A DNA stretch of 64,000 nt, taken from Margaritifera margaritifera. Lineage: Eukaryota; Mollusca; Bivalvia; Unionida; Margaritiferidae. Below are positions 37,891 to 51,165 of the stretch, piece after piece. Both the position numbers and the translations under genes were made by a program. The DNA lies in contig JAQPZY010001695.1 of the NCBI GenBank assembly GCA_029931535.1, forward strand, positions 6,058,501 through 6,122,500. The letters run 5' to 3'. The notes under the pieces were generated by a model that worked only from the letters and a program-made list of their open reading frames with translations, was not told the origin of the DNA and searched no databases. The stretch's first letter is position 1, and each line of letters starts with the position of its first letter.

Positions 37891-39560
37891 GCGGATCCAG
37901 ATTTTTTGTTGTTGAGAAGTGATTGGTTCGTTTTACTTAAAATAACTAGCTTTCTCTGTTTCTCACTGAAAAGTGTATTACTTAAACAGGAAAATGGCCT
38001 AGATTCAACCGCACGTGCTCCCTCTAAATCCATTTCATCTAAATATCTATATATCTATCCTCTGGTATCTTTCACGTGGCGCCAACATTGCTCCCTGAAG
38101 TTACCCCCACCCCCAGGTTGTGCAATTCTGCTGGATTTGTTAGCGTATTGCAGAATTTGTCTAATATGCAATCAATTGAAAGCAACAATTATCAATTTTT
38201 ACGCTCTAACACCACTGTCAATGTGAAAATATCAAAAATAAGCAATCTTTTCAGATCCTTTGTATTTGTAAATATTAGATCACCAGATAAAGCGAAACGG
38301 GCATTGAACTCTGCTGACATCAAATAATTGTCCATCCATTATTGTTTCTTTTTCCTCCTTTCTGAATCGATAGTAATATACAGTTATCTTGACCTTCAGG
38401 AAACAATTTTGAAGAATGAAATAAAGTGTAATTTATTTCGAGTTGAGGATAATGATCTATGCTTATAAAGAGCTATTGAAAATTTGTGGAAGTCATTTAT
38501 CTATTTTGATTGTTATAGGGCTTTTTTATACTGTTAATCGTTTGTTATGCAATCCTAATATGTCTATCGCAATTTGTACAACTTGGTAATTATTATTCAT
38601 ATCAAGCATAAGTAAACATAAATAATTTTGCGATTTCATCGGTAATATTATAATTATTAGTCATATCTTGTATCAAATAAATAGCTACCAATCGTTTTCA
38701 AATGGAAACAATTTATATAAGTGTATTGGAAAGAAATGAAATTAAAGAGTAACATTGATTGAAGAACGCCAAGAGATTTCCCACTGTTGGTTTATTTGAA
38801 TTCTGTTTTCATTATGCTTGCATACTTTGGCCCTTATTATAAGAATTTCAAGATATATACGAATGACAGCATTACTTATCTTAGGTCATAAATTGGGTTA
38901 TGATCAAGTATTGATAATATGTACAAACTTGATAAAAACGGTAAATAGATTTGTTTGCAGTAACAATTGAAATAATTACTATGCCAACAAAGCAGAAAGC
39001 CAGTATTAAGTAATTCTTAACGCAGTGATAAAATGGAAATAATTCTTACAGCCTTGAAACAATGCTTGATTGCACGCTGACTAAAAAATGTGATAAATTG
39101 AAATACCCTTAGATCGATACAAGTGACAAACATATATTAAAGTTTTACAACACTTCAAATATCTCTGGGGACCCATAGGCCTGTTGACGTGCTGAGCTTT
39201 TTTTTCATGGTCAGTCTGAACATGCGTATTTCTGCTGTAATCATAGAGTAATGAATGATTCGTATTGTTCATGGTAGATATAGATGAATAACTTGTTTTT
39301 TTATTTGTTTTAATTTATATACTTCTTTTCGAGCTGCATAGAAAACATTTATTTTATTTCACCAAAGCAGACATCTTTGAAAGACAAAAAAAAAAAAAAA
39401 AAAAAAAAAAGAATAAAACATTCAGATAAAGCGATAATGGATAGATTTGGAGGAAGCCAAACGATTGCTGAACCATCCGTTCAACAATCAATTCCTACAA
39501 ATCCATCCGCTATCGATCAATCTACGTGTTTTCTTATTGCTTTTTTATTCAGTTTATGAC
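37690..39560 (+). repeat. Segmental duplication unit III (partial)
   Basis: Contains the GGCGGATCCAG block, CTAACACCACTGTCAATGTG (38206), GAATCGATAGTAATATACAG (38363), the ~900-bp flank up to 39300, and then the ACCAAAGCAGACATCTTTGA / GCGATAATGGATAGATTTGG block. It lacks the 30-bp minisatellite. It keeps an empty site for the 41497 MITE near 38937 (ACGGTAAATAGATTTG). Confidence 0.85.
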
Positions 39561-39649
39561 AATATCTGGATAGTAACTTACATTTTTACCAACACTATAA
39601 ACATTCTAAGAGTAATATGTTCACTTTGTGCAGTGTGTAATAGGCAATA

Positions 39650-39870
39650 CCGTCCGTACTCGTTTGTAAGTAGAATCGAACTGCAAACAAAATAGACCCT
39701 GGTCTGCCGTCGCATAATGCATCATCAGATCAGAGTCTATGTTGTTTGTTCTACTGATTACTCCTAACCAATTACAGAGACCCATATTTGACGGCGCAAT
39801 ATGTGACGGCAGATCTGGCTCTATGCAGTTTGCAGCTGGACTCGACTTATAAGCGATTAAAGACGGTGCA
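39650..39870. repeat. Imperfect foldback element
   Basis: Arms of about 60-80 nt: ACTGCAAAC-AATAGACC-GGTCTGCCGTCGCAT on the left against the reverse complement of ATGTGACGGCAGATCTGG-CTAT-GTTTGCAG on the right. It resembles a non-autonomous foldback/MITE. No target duplication was identified. Confidence 0.6.
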
Positions 39871-40130
39871 TCTTACTTTCGTCGCTGATTAATAATTTGT
39901 CCGTTATCAGTTAATGTTTGTCTACATTCTGTGAGTGATGTGTTCTGCTACAGTCATTAGCATCGATTATAGAAAAGAAAACAAAAAACTTACATGGCAA
40001 ACGTTACAATAATCTGTCAAAATAAAATAAGCAGAATATTAAACGACAACACTTAAAATCATATTATTTTACATCGACGGGAAATGATGAACCAGCTTCC
40101 TAATATATATAAGAAATAAAAAAAAACATT
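39871..40130. other. Unannotated spacer
   Basis: No gene or named repeat seen. Confidence 0.4.
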
Positions 40131-40134
40131 ATCT

Positions 40135-40300
40135 TTAGGTCTCACGCAAAATGTTATCATTAGGTCTCACACAAATATTATCATTGGGTCTCATACAAAT
40201 ATTATCATTAGGTCTCACACAAATATTATCATTAGGTCTCATACAAATATTATCATTAGGTCTCACGCAAATATTATCATTGGGTCTCACACAAAATATT
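40135..40300. repeat. 24-bp minisatellite, about 6-7 copies
   Basis: Units TTATCATTAGGTCTCACACA plus AATA, with TAC/CAC and GGG variants. Confidence 0.93.
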
Positions 40301-40337
40301 TTTCTGAAAAATTACATGAAAATAGAAGAGTAATAAT

Positions 40338-40343
40338 ATATAT

Positions 40344-40432
<89 letters not shown>
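40338..40432. repeat. (TA)n microsatellite
   Basis: A nearly pure TA tract just before duplication unit IV. Confidence 0.95.
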
Positions 40433-40434
<2 letters not shown>

Positions 40435-41496
40435 ATATATTGATTGTACCTCTAACTACCTATCTACCTATCTATCCAGGGGCGGATCCAGATTTTTTGT
40501 TGTTGAGAAGTGATTGGTTCGTTTTACTTAAAATAACTAGCTTTCTCTGTTTCTCACTGAAAAGTGTATTACTTAAACAGGAAAATGGCCTAGATTCAAC
40601 CGCACGTGCTCCCTCTAAATCCATTTCATCTAAATATCTATATATCTATCCTATGGTATCTTTCACGTGGCGCTAACATTGCTCCCTGAACTTACCCCCC
40701 ATCCCCAGGTTGTGCAATTCTGCTTGATTTGTTAGTGTATTGCAGAATTTGTCTAATATGCAATCAATTAAAAGAAACAATTATCAATTTTTACGCTCTA
40801 ACACCACTGTCAATGTGAAAATATCAACTATAAACAATCTTGTCAGATCCTTTGTATTTGCAAATATTAGATCACCAGATAAAGCGAAACGGGCATTGAA
40901 CTCGGCTGACATCGAATAATTATCCGTCCTTTATTGTTTCTTTTCCCTTCTTTTCGAATCGATAGTAATATACAGTTATCTTGACCTTCAGGATACAATT
41001 TTGAAGAATGAAATAAAATGTAATTTATTTCAAGTTGAGGATAAAGACCTATGCGTGTTAGTGCTACTCAATTTCAATTATTCTAGGGCTTTTATACTGC
41101 TGATTGTTTGTTATGCAATCCTCATATGTCAATCTTAATTTTTTCAACTTGATATTCATATAAAACATAAGTAAACATAAATAATTTGTCAATAGTATCA
41201 TTAACTGTCATATTTTGTATCAAATAAATAGCTACCAATCGTTTTCAAGTGGTAACAATTTATGTAAGTGTATTGGAAAGAAATGAAATTAAAGAGTAAC
41301 ATTGATTGAAAAACGTCAAGAGATTTCCTACTGTTGGTTTATTTGAATACTGTTTTCATCTTTATTATGCTTTCATACTTTATCTTTTTGTACAGATTTC
41401 AAGTGATATACGAATGACAGCATTACTTATCTTAGGTCATAAATTGGGTTATGATCAAGTATTGATAATATGTACCAACTTGATAAAAACGGTAGA

Positions 41497-41661
41497 CTGT
41501 AGCTTACAAAGGGGGGGGGGGGGGCGGGCGGACGGGGCAGTTGACCCGGGCGCCAGAGGTCTTGGGGCGCCAAAACAGCTGATAAAAATTCGGGCCTCGT
41601 ATTCTGGCCCTTTGGGGCATCATCGTCGCCCCGGGCGCCATTTACCCTTATTACGCAACTG
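41497..41661. mobile_element. hAT-type MITE, relative of 6255-6415 in opposite orientation
   Basis: Shares GGCGCCAGAGGTCTTGGGGC, GCCTCGTATTCTGGCCCTTT and GGGCGCCATTTACCCTTA with the reverse complement of 6255-6415. Flanked by ACGGTAGA (41489-41496) and ACGGTCGA (41662-41669), a 7/8 target duplication. Unit III has the unoccupied site near 38937. Confidence 0.88.
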
Positions 41662-42469
41662 ACGGTCGATAGATTTGCTTGGAATAATTAATATGCCAAC
41701 AAAGTAGAAAGACGGTATTAAGTAATTCATAACGCAGTGATAAAATGGAAATACTTCTTACAGTCTTGAAACACTGCTTGATTGCACGCTGTCTAAAAAA
41801 ATTTGATAAATTGAAGTACCCTTAGAACGATAATACAAGTGACAAGCTTATATTCAAGTTTTACAACCCTTCAAATATCGCTGGGCACATATAGGCCTGT
41901 TGACGTGCGTAGCTATTGTTTCATGGTCAGTCTGAACATGCGTATTTCTGCTGTAATCATAGAGTAATGAATGATTCGTACTGTTCGTGTTATATACAGA
42001 GGAATAAGTTGTTTTTTGTTTTGATTTTTGTTGGTTTTTTTTTTTTTAATTACATGTACAATACTTACATGGAATTCAGAAACTTTAAATGGACAAATCA
42101 AAGAGTACAAAAATATTTGTTAAAAAATATTAAGGTAGACTAGACCAACAAAATGCCAGTATTGATCAGGAACATGGGAAATCCCTGTTGTCTGAAATCT
42201 GTTAAGGGGAAAAAAAATATCTTAAATCTGGAAAAAATATTCCCCTATTGTCTAGAAACACTCTCTCGCTCTGGAAAACCAGGAAAAAGTCTTTTTCTTT
42301 GAAGCCGACAGAAATTATTCTTCAGTATCAATATTGACTTAATACACCAATATATTGTAAGTTTAATTCACTGGTAACATTAAATTGGGAAAAAAGCGTG
42401 AAAAATATCAGCTCTTGACTACCTTTGGACTGGGATGGACAGATTGTGTTGACGTGTTCAAAAATAACG

Positions 42470-45400
42470 GTTATGCTACGGATATATTTGTATATAATTG
42501 ATATGCTATAGATACATTTGTATATGATAGATATGCTATAGATATATTTGTATATAATTGATATGCTATAGATATATTTGTATATGACCGATATGCTATA
42601 GATATATTTGTATATGATCGATATGCTAGGGATATATTTGTATATGATCGATATGCTAGGGATATATTTGTATATGATCGATATGCTATAGATATATTTG
42701 TATATGATAGATATGCTATAGATATATTTGTATATGATCGATATGCTAGGGATATATTTGTATATAATTGATATGCTATAGATATATTTGTATATGATCG
42801 ATATGCTAGGGATATATTTGTATATAATTGATATGCTATAGATATAATTGTATATGATAGATATGCTATAGATATATTTGTATATGACTGGTATGCTATA
42901 GATATATTTGTATATAATAGATATGCTATAGATACATTTGTATATGATAGATATGCTATAGATATATTTGTATATGATAGATATGCTATAGATATATTTG
43001 TATATGATAGATATGCTATAGATATATTTGTATATGATAGATATGTTATAGATATATTTGTATATGATAGATATGCTATAGATATATTTGTATATGATAG
43101 ATATGCTATAGATATATTTGCATATGATAGATATGCTATAGATATATTTGTATATGATTGATATGCTATAGATATATTTGTATATGATAGATATGCTATA
43201 GATATATTTGTATATGATAGATATGCTATAGATATATTTGTATATGATAGATATGCTATAGATATATTTGTATATAATTGATATGCTATTGATATATTTG
43301 TATATGATAGATATGCTATAGATATATTTGTATATGATAGATATGCTATAGATATATTTGTATATGATAGATATGCTATAGATATATTTGTATATGATAG
43401 ATATGCTATAGATATATTTGTATATAATTGATATGCTATTGATATATTTGTATATAATTGATATGCTATGGATATATTTGTATATAATAGATATGCTATG
43501 GATATATTTTTATATGATAGATATGTTATAGATATATTTGTATATCATTGATATGCTATAGATATATTTGTATATGATAGATATGCTATAGATATATTTG
43601 TATATGATAGATATGCTATAGATATATTTGTATATGATAGATATGCTATAGATATATTTGTATATGATAGATATTCTATAGATATATTTGTATATAATTG
43701 ATATGTTATAGATATATTTGTATATAATTGATATGCTATGGATATATTTGTATATGATAGATATGCCATAGATATTTTGTATATGATAGATATTCTATAG
43801 ATATATTTGTATATGATAGATATGCTATAGATATATTTGTATATGATAGATATGCTATAGATATATTTGTATATGATAGATATGCTATAGATATATTTGT
43901 ATATGATTGATATGCTATAGATATATTTGTATATGATAGATATGCTATAGATATATTTGTATATGATAGATATGCTATAGATATATTTGTATATGATAGA
44001 TATGCTATAGATATATTTGCATATGATAGATATGCTATAGATATATTTGTATATGATTGATATGCTATAGATATATTTGTATATGATAGATATGCTATAG
44101 ATATATTTGTATATGATAGATATTCTATAGATATATTTGTATATAATTGATATGCCATAGATATATTTGTATTTGATAGATATGCCATAGATATATTTGT
44201 ATATGATTGATATGCTATAGATATATTTGTATATGATAGATATGCTATAGATATATTTGTATATGATAGATATGCTATAGATATATTTGTATATGATAGA
44301 TATGCTATAGATATATTTGTATATGATAGATATGCTATAGATATATTTGTATATGATAGATATGCTATAGATATATTTGTATATGATAGATATGCTATAG
44401 ATATATTTGTATATGATAGATATGCTATAGATATATTTGTATATGATAGATATTCTATAGATATATTTGTATATAATTGATATGCTATGGATATATTTGT
44501 ATATGATAGATATGCTATAGATATATTTGTATATGATTGATATGCTATAGATATATTTGTATATGATTGATATGCTATAGATATATTTGTATATGATTGA
44601 TATGCTATAGATATAGTTGTATATGATTGATATGCTATAGATATATTTGTATATGATAGATATGCTATAGATATATTTGTATATGATAGATATGCTATAG
44701 ATATATTTGTATATGATAGATATGCTATAGATATATTTGTATATGATAGATATGCTATAGATATATTTGTATATGATAGATATGCTATAGATATATTTGT
44801 ATATGATAGATATGCTATAGATATATTTGTATATGATAGATATGCTATAGATATATTTGTATATAATTGATATGCTATGGATATATTTGTATATGATAGA
44901 TATGCTATAGATATATTTGTATATAATTGATATGCTATAGATATATTTGTATATAATTTATATGCTATAGATATATTTGTATATAATTGATATGCCATAG
45001 ATATATTTGTATTTGATAGATATGCTATAGATATATTTGTATATGATTGATATGCTATAGATATATTTGTATATGATAGATATGCTATAGATATATTTGT
45101 ATATGATAGATATTCTATAGATATATTTGTATATGATAGATATGCTATAGATATATTTGTATATGATAGATATGCTATAGATATATTTGTATATGATAGA
45201 TATGCTATAGATATATTTGTATATGATAGATATGCTATAGATATATTTGTATATGATAGATATGCTATAGATATATTTGTATATGATAGATATGCTATAG
45301 ATATATTTGTATATGATAGATATGCTATAGATATATTTGTATATGATAGATATTCTATAGATATATTTGTATATAATTGATATGCTATGGATATATTTGT

Positions 45401-46013
45401 ATTTGATAGATATGCTATAGATATATTTGTATATAATTGATATGCTATAGATATATTTGTATATGATTGATATGCTATAGATATATTTGTATATGATTGA
45501 TATGCTATAGATATAGTTGTATATGATTGATATGCTATAGATATATTTGTATATGATAGATATGCTATAGATATATTTGTATATGATAGATATGCTATAG
45601 ATATATTTGATTATGATAGATATGCTATAGATATATTTGTATATGATAGATATGCTATGGGTATATTTGTATATGACTGGTACGCTATGGATATTGTTGT
45701 ATATGATGGATATGCTACGGATATATTTGTATATGATTGATATGCTGCGGATATATTTGTATATGATTGATATGGTACGGATATATTTGTATATGATAGA
45801 TATGGTACGGATATATTTGTATATGATTGATATGGTACGGATATATTTGTATATGATTGATATGGTACGGATATATTTGTATATGATTGATATGGTACGG
45901 ATATATTTGTATATGATTGATATGGTACGGATATATTTGTATATGATAGATATGCTATAGATATATTTGTATATGATAGATATCCTAGGGATATATTTGT
46001 ATACAATTGAAAT
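42470..46013. repeat. 30-bp minisatellite, long array (about 118 copies)
   Basis: Units GATATATTTGTATATGATAG-ATATGCTATA with point variants; a distinct CGG-containing variant family occupies 45710-45930. Because 30 is a multiple of three, the array gives a 420-codon - strand ORF of YTNISIAYLS-type decapeptides. It lacks splice sites, start context or composition expected of a gene. Confidence 0.97.
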
Positions 46014-46293
46014 CTTGAAGCATTATAAAGTTCCGTAACACATTTGATTTTGTTTTCAAGAGCTCTAATAAATAAGTCACAATAAAATTACTTTTCTAAG
46101 TTACCAAGTGATTCTTATCATTTCACTGGGCGTAATTCATTGTTTCATCATGTGTGATAAATATTTTCACCGCTCCTCATCATCTTTTCAACGCAGTAAC
46201 GTCTGGTCGTGGTGAGACTGAACTATACAAGGGAAAAGACTTAATCAAGCTCAGCCTGAAGTCAAATGCCATCGAAAGTTGCTTCTTATCGGG

Positions 46294-46550
46294 ATCTAAT
46301 TGGTTAGTTGGCCTTGTTAACAACCTGACACACTGGTTAAATTGTGAAGCCTGACATCTAATTGGTTAGTTGGCCTTGTTAACAACCTGACACACTGGTT
46401 AAAGTGTGAAGCCTGACATCTAATTGGCTAGTTGGCCTTGTTAACAACCTGACACACTGGTTAAAATGTGAAGCCTGACATCTAATTGGCTAGTTGGCCT
46501 TGTTAACAACCTGACACACTGGTTAAAGTGTGAAGCCTGACATCTAATTG
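46294..46550. repeat. 62-bp tandem repeat, about 4 copies
   Basis: Units contain TTGGCCTTGTTAACAACCTG and GTGAAGCCTGACATCTAATT. Unit I has one copy of the core (33664-33712). Confidence 0.93.
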
Positions 46551-46597
46551 ATCCCCTATTCTTATAAAGTACGTACAGGTCAGTACATCGCCACATC

Positions 46598-47026
46598 AAC
46601 GAATAGGTGTTGTTTATCGTGCTTTGTTTGATACGGGTAGATAACTACTCTTTAACACAACGAATAGGTGTTGTTTATCGTGCTTTGTTTGATACGGGTA
46701 GATAACTACTCTTTAACTCAACGAATAGGTGTTGTTTATCGTGCTTTGTTTGATACGGGTAGATAACTACTCTTTAACACAACGAATAGGTGTTGTTTAT
46801 CGTGCTTTGTTTGATACGGGTAGATAACTACTCTTTAACACAACGAATAGGTGTTGTTTATCGTGCTTTGTTTGATACGGGTAGATAACTACTCTTTAAC
46901 ACAACGAATAGGTGTTGTTTATCGTGCTTTGTTTGATACGGGTAGATAACTACTCTTTAACACAACGAATAGGTGTTGTTTATCGTGCTTTGTTTGATAC
47001 GGGTAGATAACTACTCTTTAACACAA
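46598..47026. repeat. 61-bp tandem repeat, 7 copies
   Basis: Units contain AACGAATAGGTGTTGTTTAT and GATACGGGTAGATAACTACT and are almost identical. Unit I carries a single diverged copy at about 33753-33870. Confidence 0.95.
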
Positions 47027-47045
47027 CGGTCGCTACCACCATATA

Positions 47046-47263
47046 CAGGGCCGGATTAAGACCTTTAGAGGCCCTAAGCACTGAAAAGATTATGGTGCCC
47101 TCCCCACCCCATGTAATTCAAAATAAAAACAATACTAAACCGTAATTTCTATAAAAAAAATTGTGTGTGTGTTTATTTTTTGTTTTTGTTTTTGTTTTGG
47201 TGCCCCTGCTTTGTTGGTGCTTTTAGCACATGCTTAGTCTGCCTATTGGGTAATCCAGCATTG
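47046..47263. mobile_element. hAT-like MITE with empty site in sister copy
   Basis: A 218-bp insertion starts CAGGGCCGGATTAAGACC; the reverse complement of its end reads CAATGCTGGATTACCC. It is flanked by ACCATATA (47038-47045) and ACTACATA (47264-47271), an imperfect 8-bp duplication. Unit I has the uninterrupted CGCTACCACTACATATGAGC near 33872. Confidence 0.85.
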
Positions 47264-47351
47264 ACTACATATGAGCAGTGATAGTCCATAGTATTAATTG
47301 TCAGAACTTGTACAATTGACGAAAAATAAATAGGGCTTATTCTTTTCAGAA

Positions 47352-47440
<89 letters not shown>
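47352..47440. repeat. (CT)n microsatellite
   Basis: About 44 CT dinucleotides. The corresponding place in unit I (near 33960) has only ATCTCTCTATCCTAG. Confidence 0.95.
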
Positions 47441-47443
<3 letters not shown>

Positions 47444-47755
47444 GCATTCTTCCATCAATTTGTAATATATCTGTTCAAAACAAGTTTTTTTTTCAACACT
47501 CTTTTGTTCAGCTAAATATTCAATATATTTTTAATATATCACAAGAGAAAAAGATCCTTCATTTGGAAATTTAAATGATAACACAAAGTCGAGAAATCGA
47601 TGCTCTTTTGTAAAGTTTTATGACTTTCAATAAGTCCTCTCGCTTTACTTGGCAGATTTAAAGCAGTATTGTTCATACTTAACACTTCAAAGCGGCATGA
47701 TATTTTAAAAGGTCAAGTTAAAAAGATAAGAAAATAAACGTCCTTTTTAATCTAC

Positions 47756-48834
47756 CTACTACGATGTAATTGCTCTCTTCAAATAAATCTGAATTTATAA
47801 ACTTACCTCTCCATTTACACCGTTTTCATCTCTGGTCTCCGTCGTAAATCAATAAATAAGTGAAAGGTTTTCCAATTGTAACAAATTTCAACGAGCTTGT
47901 TTGCATGGTTGATTGTAACTAATTGTACCAGGCTATCTCAACACTACTTGTGACATAACCGAATTTTAAAGTATTTGTTTTTCTTTGATTATTCGGAGTT
48001 TGTTAGCGGATACGCATTACATACAACGCAGTTGTAACATCTCTGCATCCTGTACTCAGTCCGGGGTAAGATTTTATCCACTTTCAAACAATATATATAT
48101 ATATTTTTTTGGCATATAATATAGAAAGAAAGGTATTTGTGTGGAATGATTCTCAAGTTTTTTTAACACTATTAAAACTTGAATTTTTTAATACGAACAG
48201 GCTTATTTTATTTAAATTTATCTGTTTTAAAGTACTCTTTTCGATGTAAATACAGCGTCAAATATCTTTCTGTATTTACTGGTTTCAGGGAGATTATATT
48301 CACTAAACTTCTATTGAATCCCCCCCCCCCCCCCCATTAAGCAAAAATATGAATATTGTCTTTTTTTTGTGGGTGGGTAAGGGTGGGTGGGTATGTGTAT
48401 GTGTTTCTTTATCTAAAAAAAAAGTATCTAGCATTTTCAGATCTAATATCCATACTTTTAGTTTTCTTGTCAATTTCTTCCATTAATAAGATCACTGCTT
48501 ACTTTACTTCGATATAAAGAATTCAATAAAATTTGAACTTAGTTTGATTATTAGCCATATGGTATGTATACATTTTTGCTTTCTATTTAATTTCATTATT
48601 TAATGGTCAAGAAAGTTTTACCTGTCGAAATACAAGCATTTTCTTTCATTTTAGAAGGTATGCCAAATGGCATTTTAACAAAGCGCTTTATTATTCGTAA
48701 CTTAAAAAAGATAAAAATAATAATAATAATAATAATAATTCCAGTTTAGATGACATGATTGAATAAAATGAGCGAAAACTTCCCTTATCCAGATCAGAGA
48801 CATCTATATTAGGAAGTAATTGCTTGAATGAATC

Positions 48835-48931
<97 letters not shown>

Positions 48932-49497
48932 GGATGTATCTGATAGAATTGTGCAGTAGAACCTCAAACTGTTCCCCATATGACGTCAGAGAACAATGCC
49001 CACTGCATGCCCAGACCATTCATCCTTGTGTCAGCCTCGTTTTTTGCTGTCATTGAAGTCATTTTTGGATTGAATTTTATTGGGAAAGACGAGATAAGTG
49101 AAACAATGCAGTGCTAACTCTGCTATGTCAAGACTTGTAATTTATATATATTTTTAATTTACTTTGTTCGCGAATACCTTGACAAACAAGATCCTATGAA
49201 CAATAGGCTTTTCTGCAAATTCTGGATCTTAAAAAATCTGTGGCGTTGCGAGAGAAGCAATGGCGCCATCTGTGGGGTGGTTTGTGTTGAACCTGTGTAG
49301 TCCGGTCATAAAAGAAGAATCGAAATATAGGCCGGATTGAGCGGTGAACCGGAATGGTCGGTGTTAATTCATGATAATAAGGCTGGGATGGATTACAGTG
49401 GGCATGGATCCGAAATAATCCGTAGCCGAATCAGGCTGATTCAACTGTAATTTATAGTGGAAAGGTACTTTTGTTAATTATTCTCTGATATTTTCAG
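47756..49497. other. Upstream flank of gene 2
   Basis: AT-rich sequence with (TA)n at 48838-48928. A less AT-rich segment at about 49215-49440 (GGCGTTGCGAGAGAAGC ... AGCGGTGAACCGGAATGG) precedes the gene and could include the promoter or a repeat; I cannot decide. A good acceptor (CTCTGATATTTTCAG) ends at 49497, 25 nt before the ATG, suggesting an upstream non-coding exon. Confidence 0.45.
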
Positions 49498-49522
49498 GTT
49501 TTAATTTTGTGACTGGGATAAA

Positions 49523-49595
49523 ATGAATAGCAACACAACACAGATAATTGTTGATGTGGATGTCAATTCACGTGTAAACGTAAATGAAGAACAAC
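49523..49595 (+). CDS. Gene 2 coding exon 1
   Basis: 73 nt from ATG to donor CAAC|GTATGT, phase 1; predicted extracellular N-terminus, acidic and Asn/Val-rich. Confidence 0.78.
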
Positions 49596-51126
49596 GTATG
49601 TATTTGTATTCTCACATTTTATGCATTTGTATTTTCACATTTAAAAAAAAATCCATTGTATGTTGGTTTAAAGAAGAGAGAGAAATCTACATGGCAACCG
49701 AGTTTAACAAAGAAGATTTATTACTTTTATCTATCTGCTATTTGAGACTTTAATTGAGTAATTTTCATCTAATCATTCAGACTGCGTTTTAATTTGCTCT
49801 TTAAAGCATTTATGAAACATCCAATAGAAATTACACATTTTTACCTAGCTTTTGTAACAAGCATTTAGATTGATTAATATCGCATCATGTAACGCAGAAA
49901 GCTAGAAGATAACTCCAGAAAGGGACTACTTGTGTATTCATGAGCCCTTCTTGTTTACTTTGACAACGTTTGTAAACAGTGGTTAAAATATAACTATTTT
50001 GTGATTAGATGAATTTAGCTTCATATCGTACAGGATTCATGAATTCGAAAAGCTTGAAATTGATTATACACCATGCATGAACGGCCTTTGCGTCACAAGG
50101 GTCATTCATGCAGTGTTTTAATCGACTTTCAAGCTTCATGACCTTATGAATTCTGTAAAACATTAAATTCAGTTCTTAAAAAAATTAAGTTTAAGGTATT
50201 TTACCTGAATCAACTCAACCAAGACAGAGCGTGGATTTTGATATCAGGTTCATTTGACAAAGATGCATTAATTGATTGACATGGTAATTGATTTAATTTG
50301 TAAAGAAACTGGACAAATTCTTAACTTTGAAAAACGATATTTTAACATAATTTCTCTTATTATCTGCAGTTCCAGAATGGTTGTTAATACTAATAGGCGT
50401 AAGTACAGCTGCACTAGGACTTCTACTGCTCACAATGTGCCTGCTGGCAGTACTGCGCATGTGTGGGTAGGTAAAGGACGAGACCGAACATAATGGACAT
50501 TTGTCCCCAGAAAATCGGTCTTTGAACCCAAAAAATATATGTCGATAAGACAAAACCTACTGAGATGTTTTGAAGAAACTTTCTCTGAATTAAAAGACAA
50601 AAAAGTAGATTGCACCACGAATTGAAATTCCAACACAGTATCAAAATAAGTAATTTTGTTTAAGTTTTGAAGTTTATAAGGAGTTTTCTCGACTTTAAAG
50701 TAAAAATTTCCAAAGAATTAAATTATAAAACACCATAACTTTAGTGGTAAATTACAGACGTGCGCGACTTTGCTTTAGAGGTAAAAGTTATTTGGTCACC
50801 GAAATGTAAAATGCGGTTGTAAACTTTAGTACTTTCATGATAATGTACAGGATTGAGTATACTAACTATTGTTGTCTAATTAGTTCAATGGTTGGAAAGT
50901 GTTACGACGGTGTCAGCGATATCGGGATAGAAACCACAGAAAGTTTTTTTTTTCTCTTTCTCTTTTTCACTAATCAACATTTTACTTTATACATGTTGAC
51001 AGATGATTTCGAGTAAAGAGAGCTACACATACACGATACACGCCATCAAACACGACCAGTCATGCAAAAGCCTCCGTCAGGGATGAATTCTCATCAAATT
51101 TAAACTTGTTATTATCAAACTTTGGT

Positions 51127-51165
<39 letters not shown>

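Larger units (their letters stand above)
40440..47755 (+). repeat. Segmental duplication unit IV with three local expansions
   Basis: Matches unit I from GGCGGATCCAG (40481) to the end of the C block (AATAAACGTCCTTTTT, 47736-47751). Relative to unit I it gained a MITE at 41497, a much longer 30-bp array (42470-46013), about four copies of a 62-bp unit (46294-46550), seven copies of a 61-bp unit (46598-47026), a second MITE (47046-47263) and a (CT)n tract (47352-47440). Confidence 0.88.

Noticed and set aside
43736..44998. 420-codon ORF on the - strand
   Set aside because: It is a translation of the 30-bp minisatellite; the period is a multiple of three and the peptide is a decapeptide repeat with no gene context.
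46598..47026. Regular 61-bp array considered as CRISPR-like
   Set aside because: Units are contiguous and identical with no unique spacers, in a eukaryotic setting.
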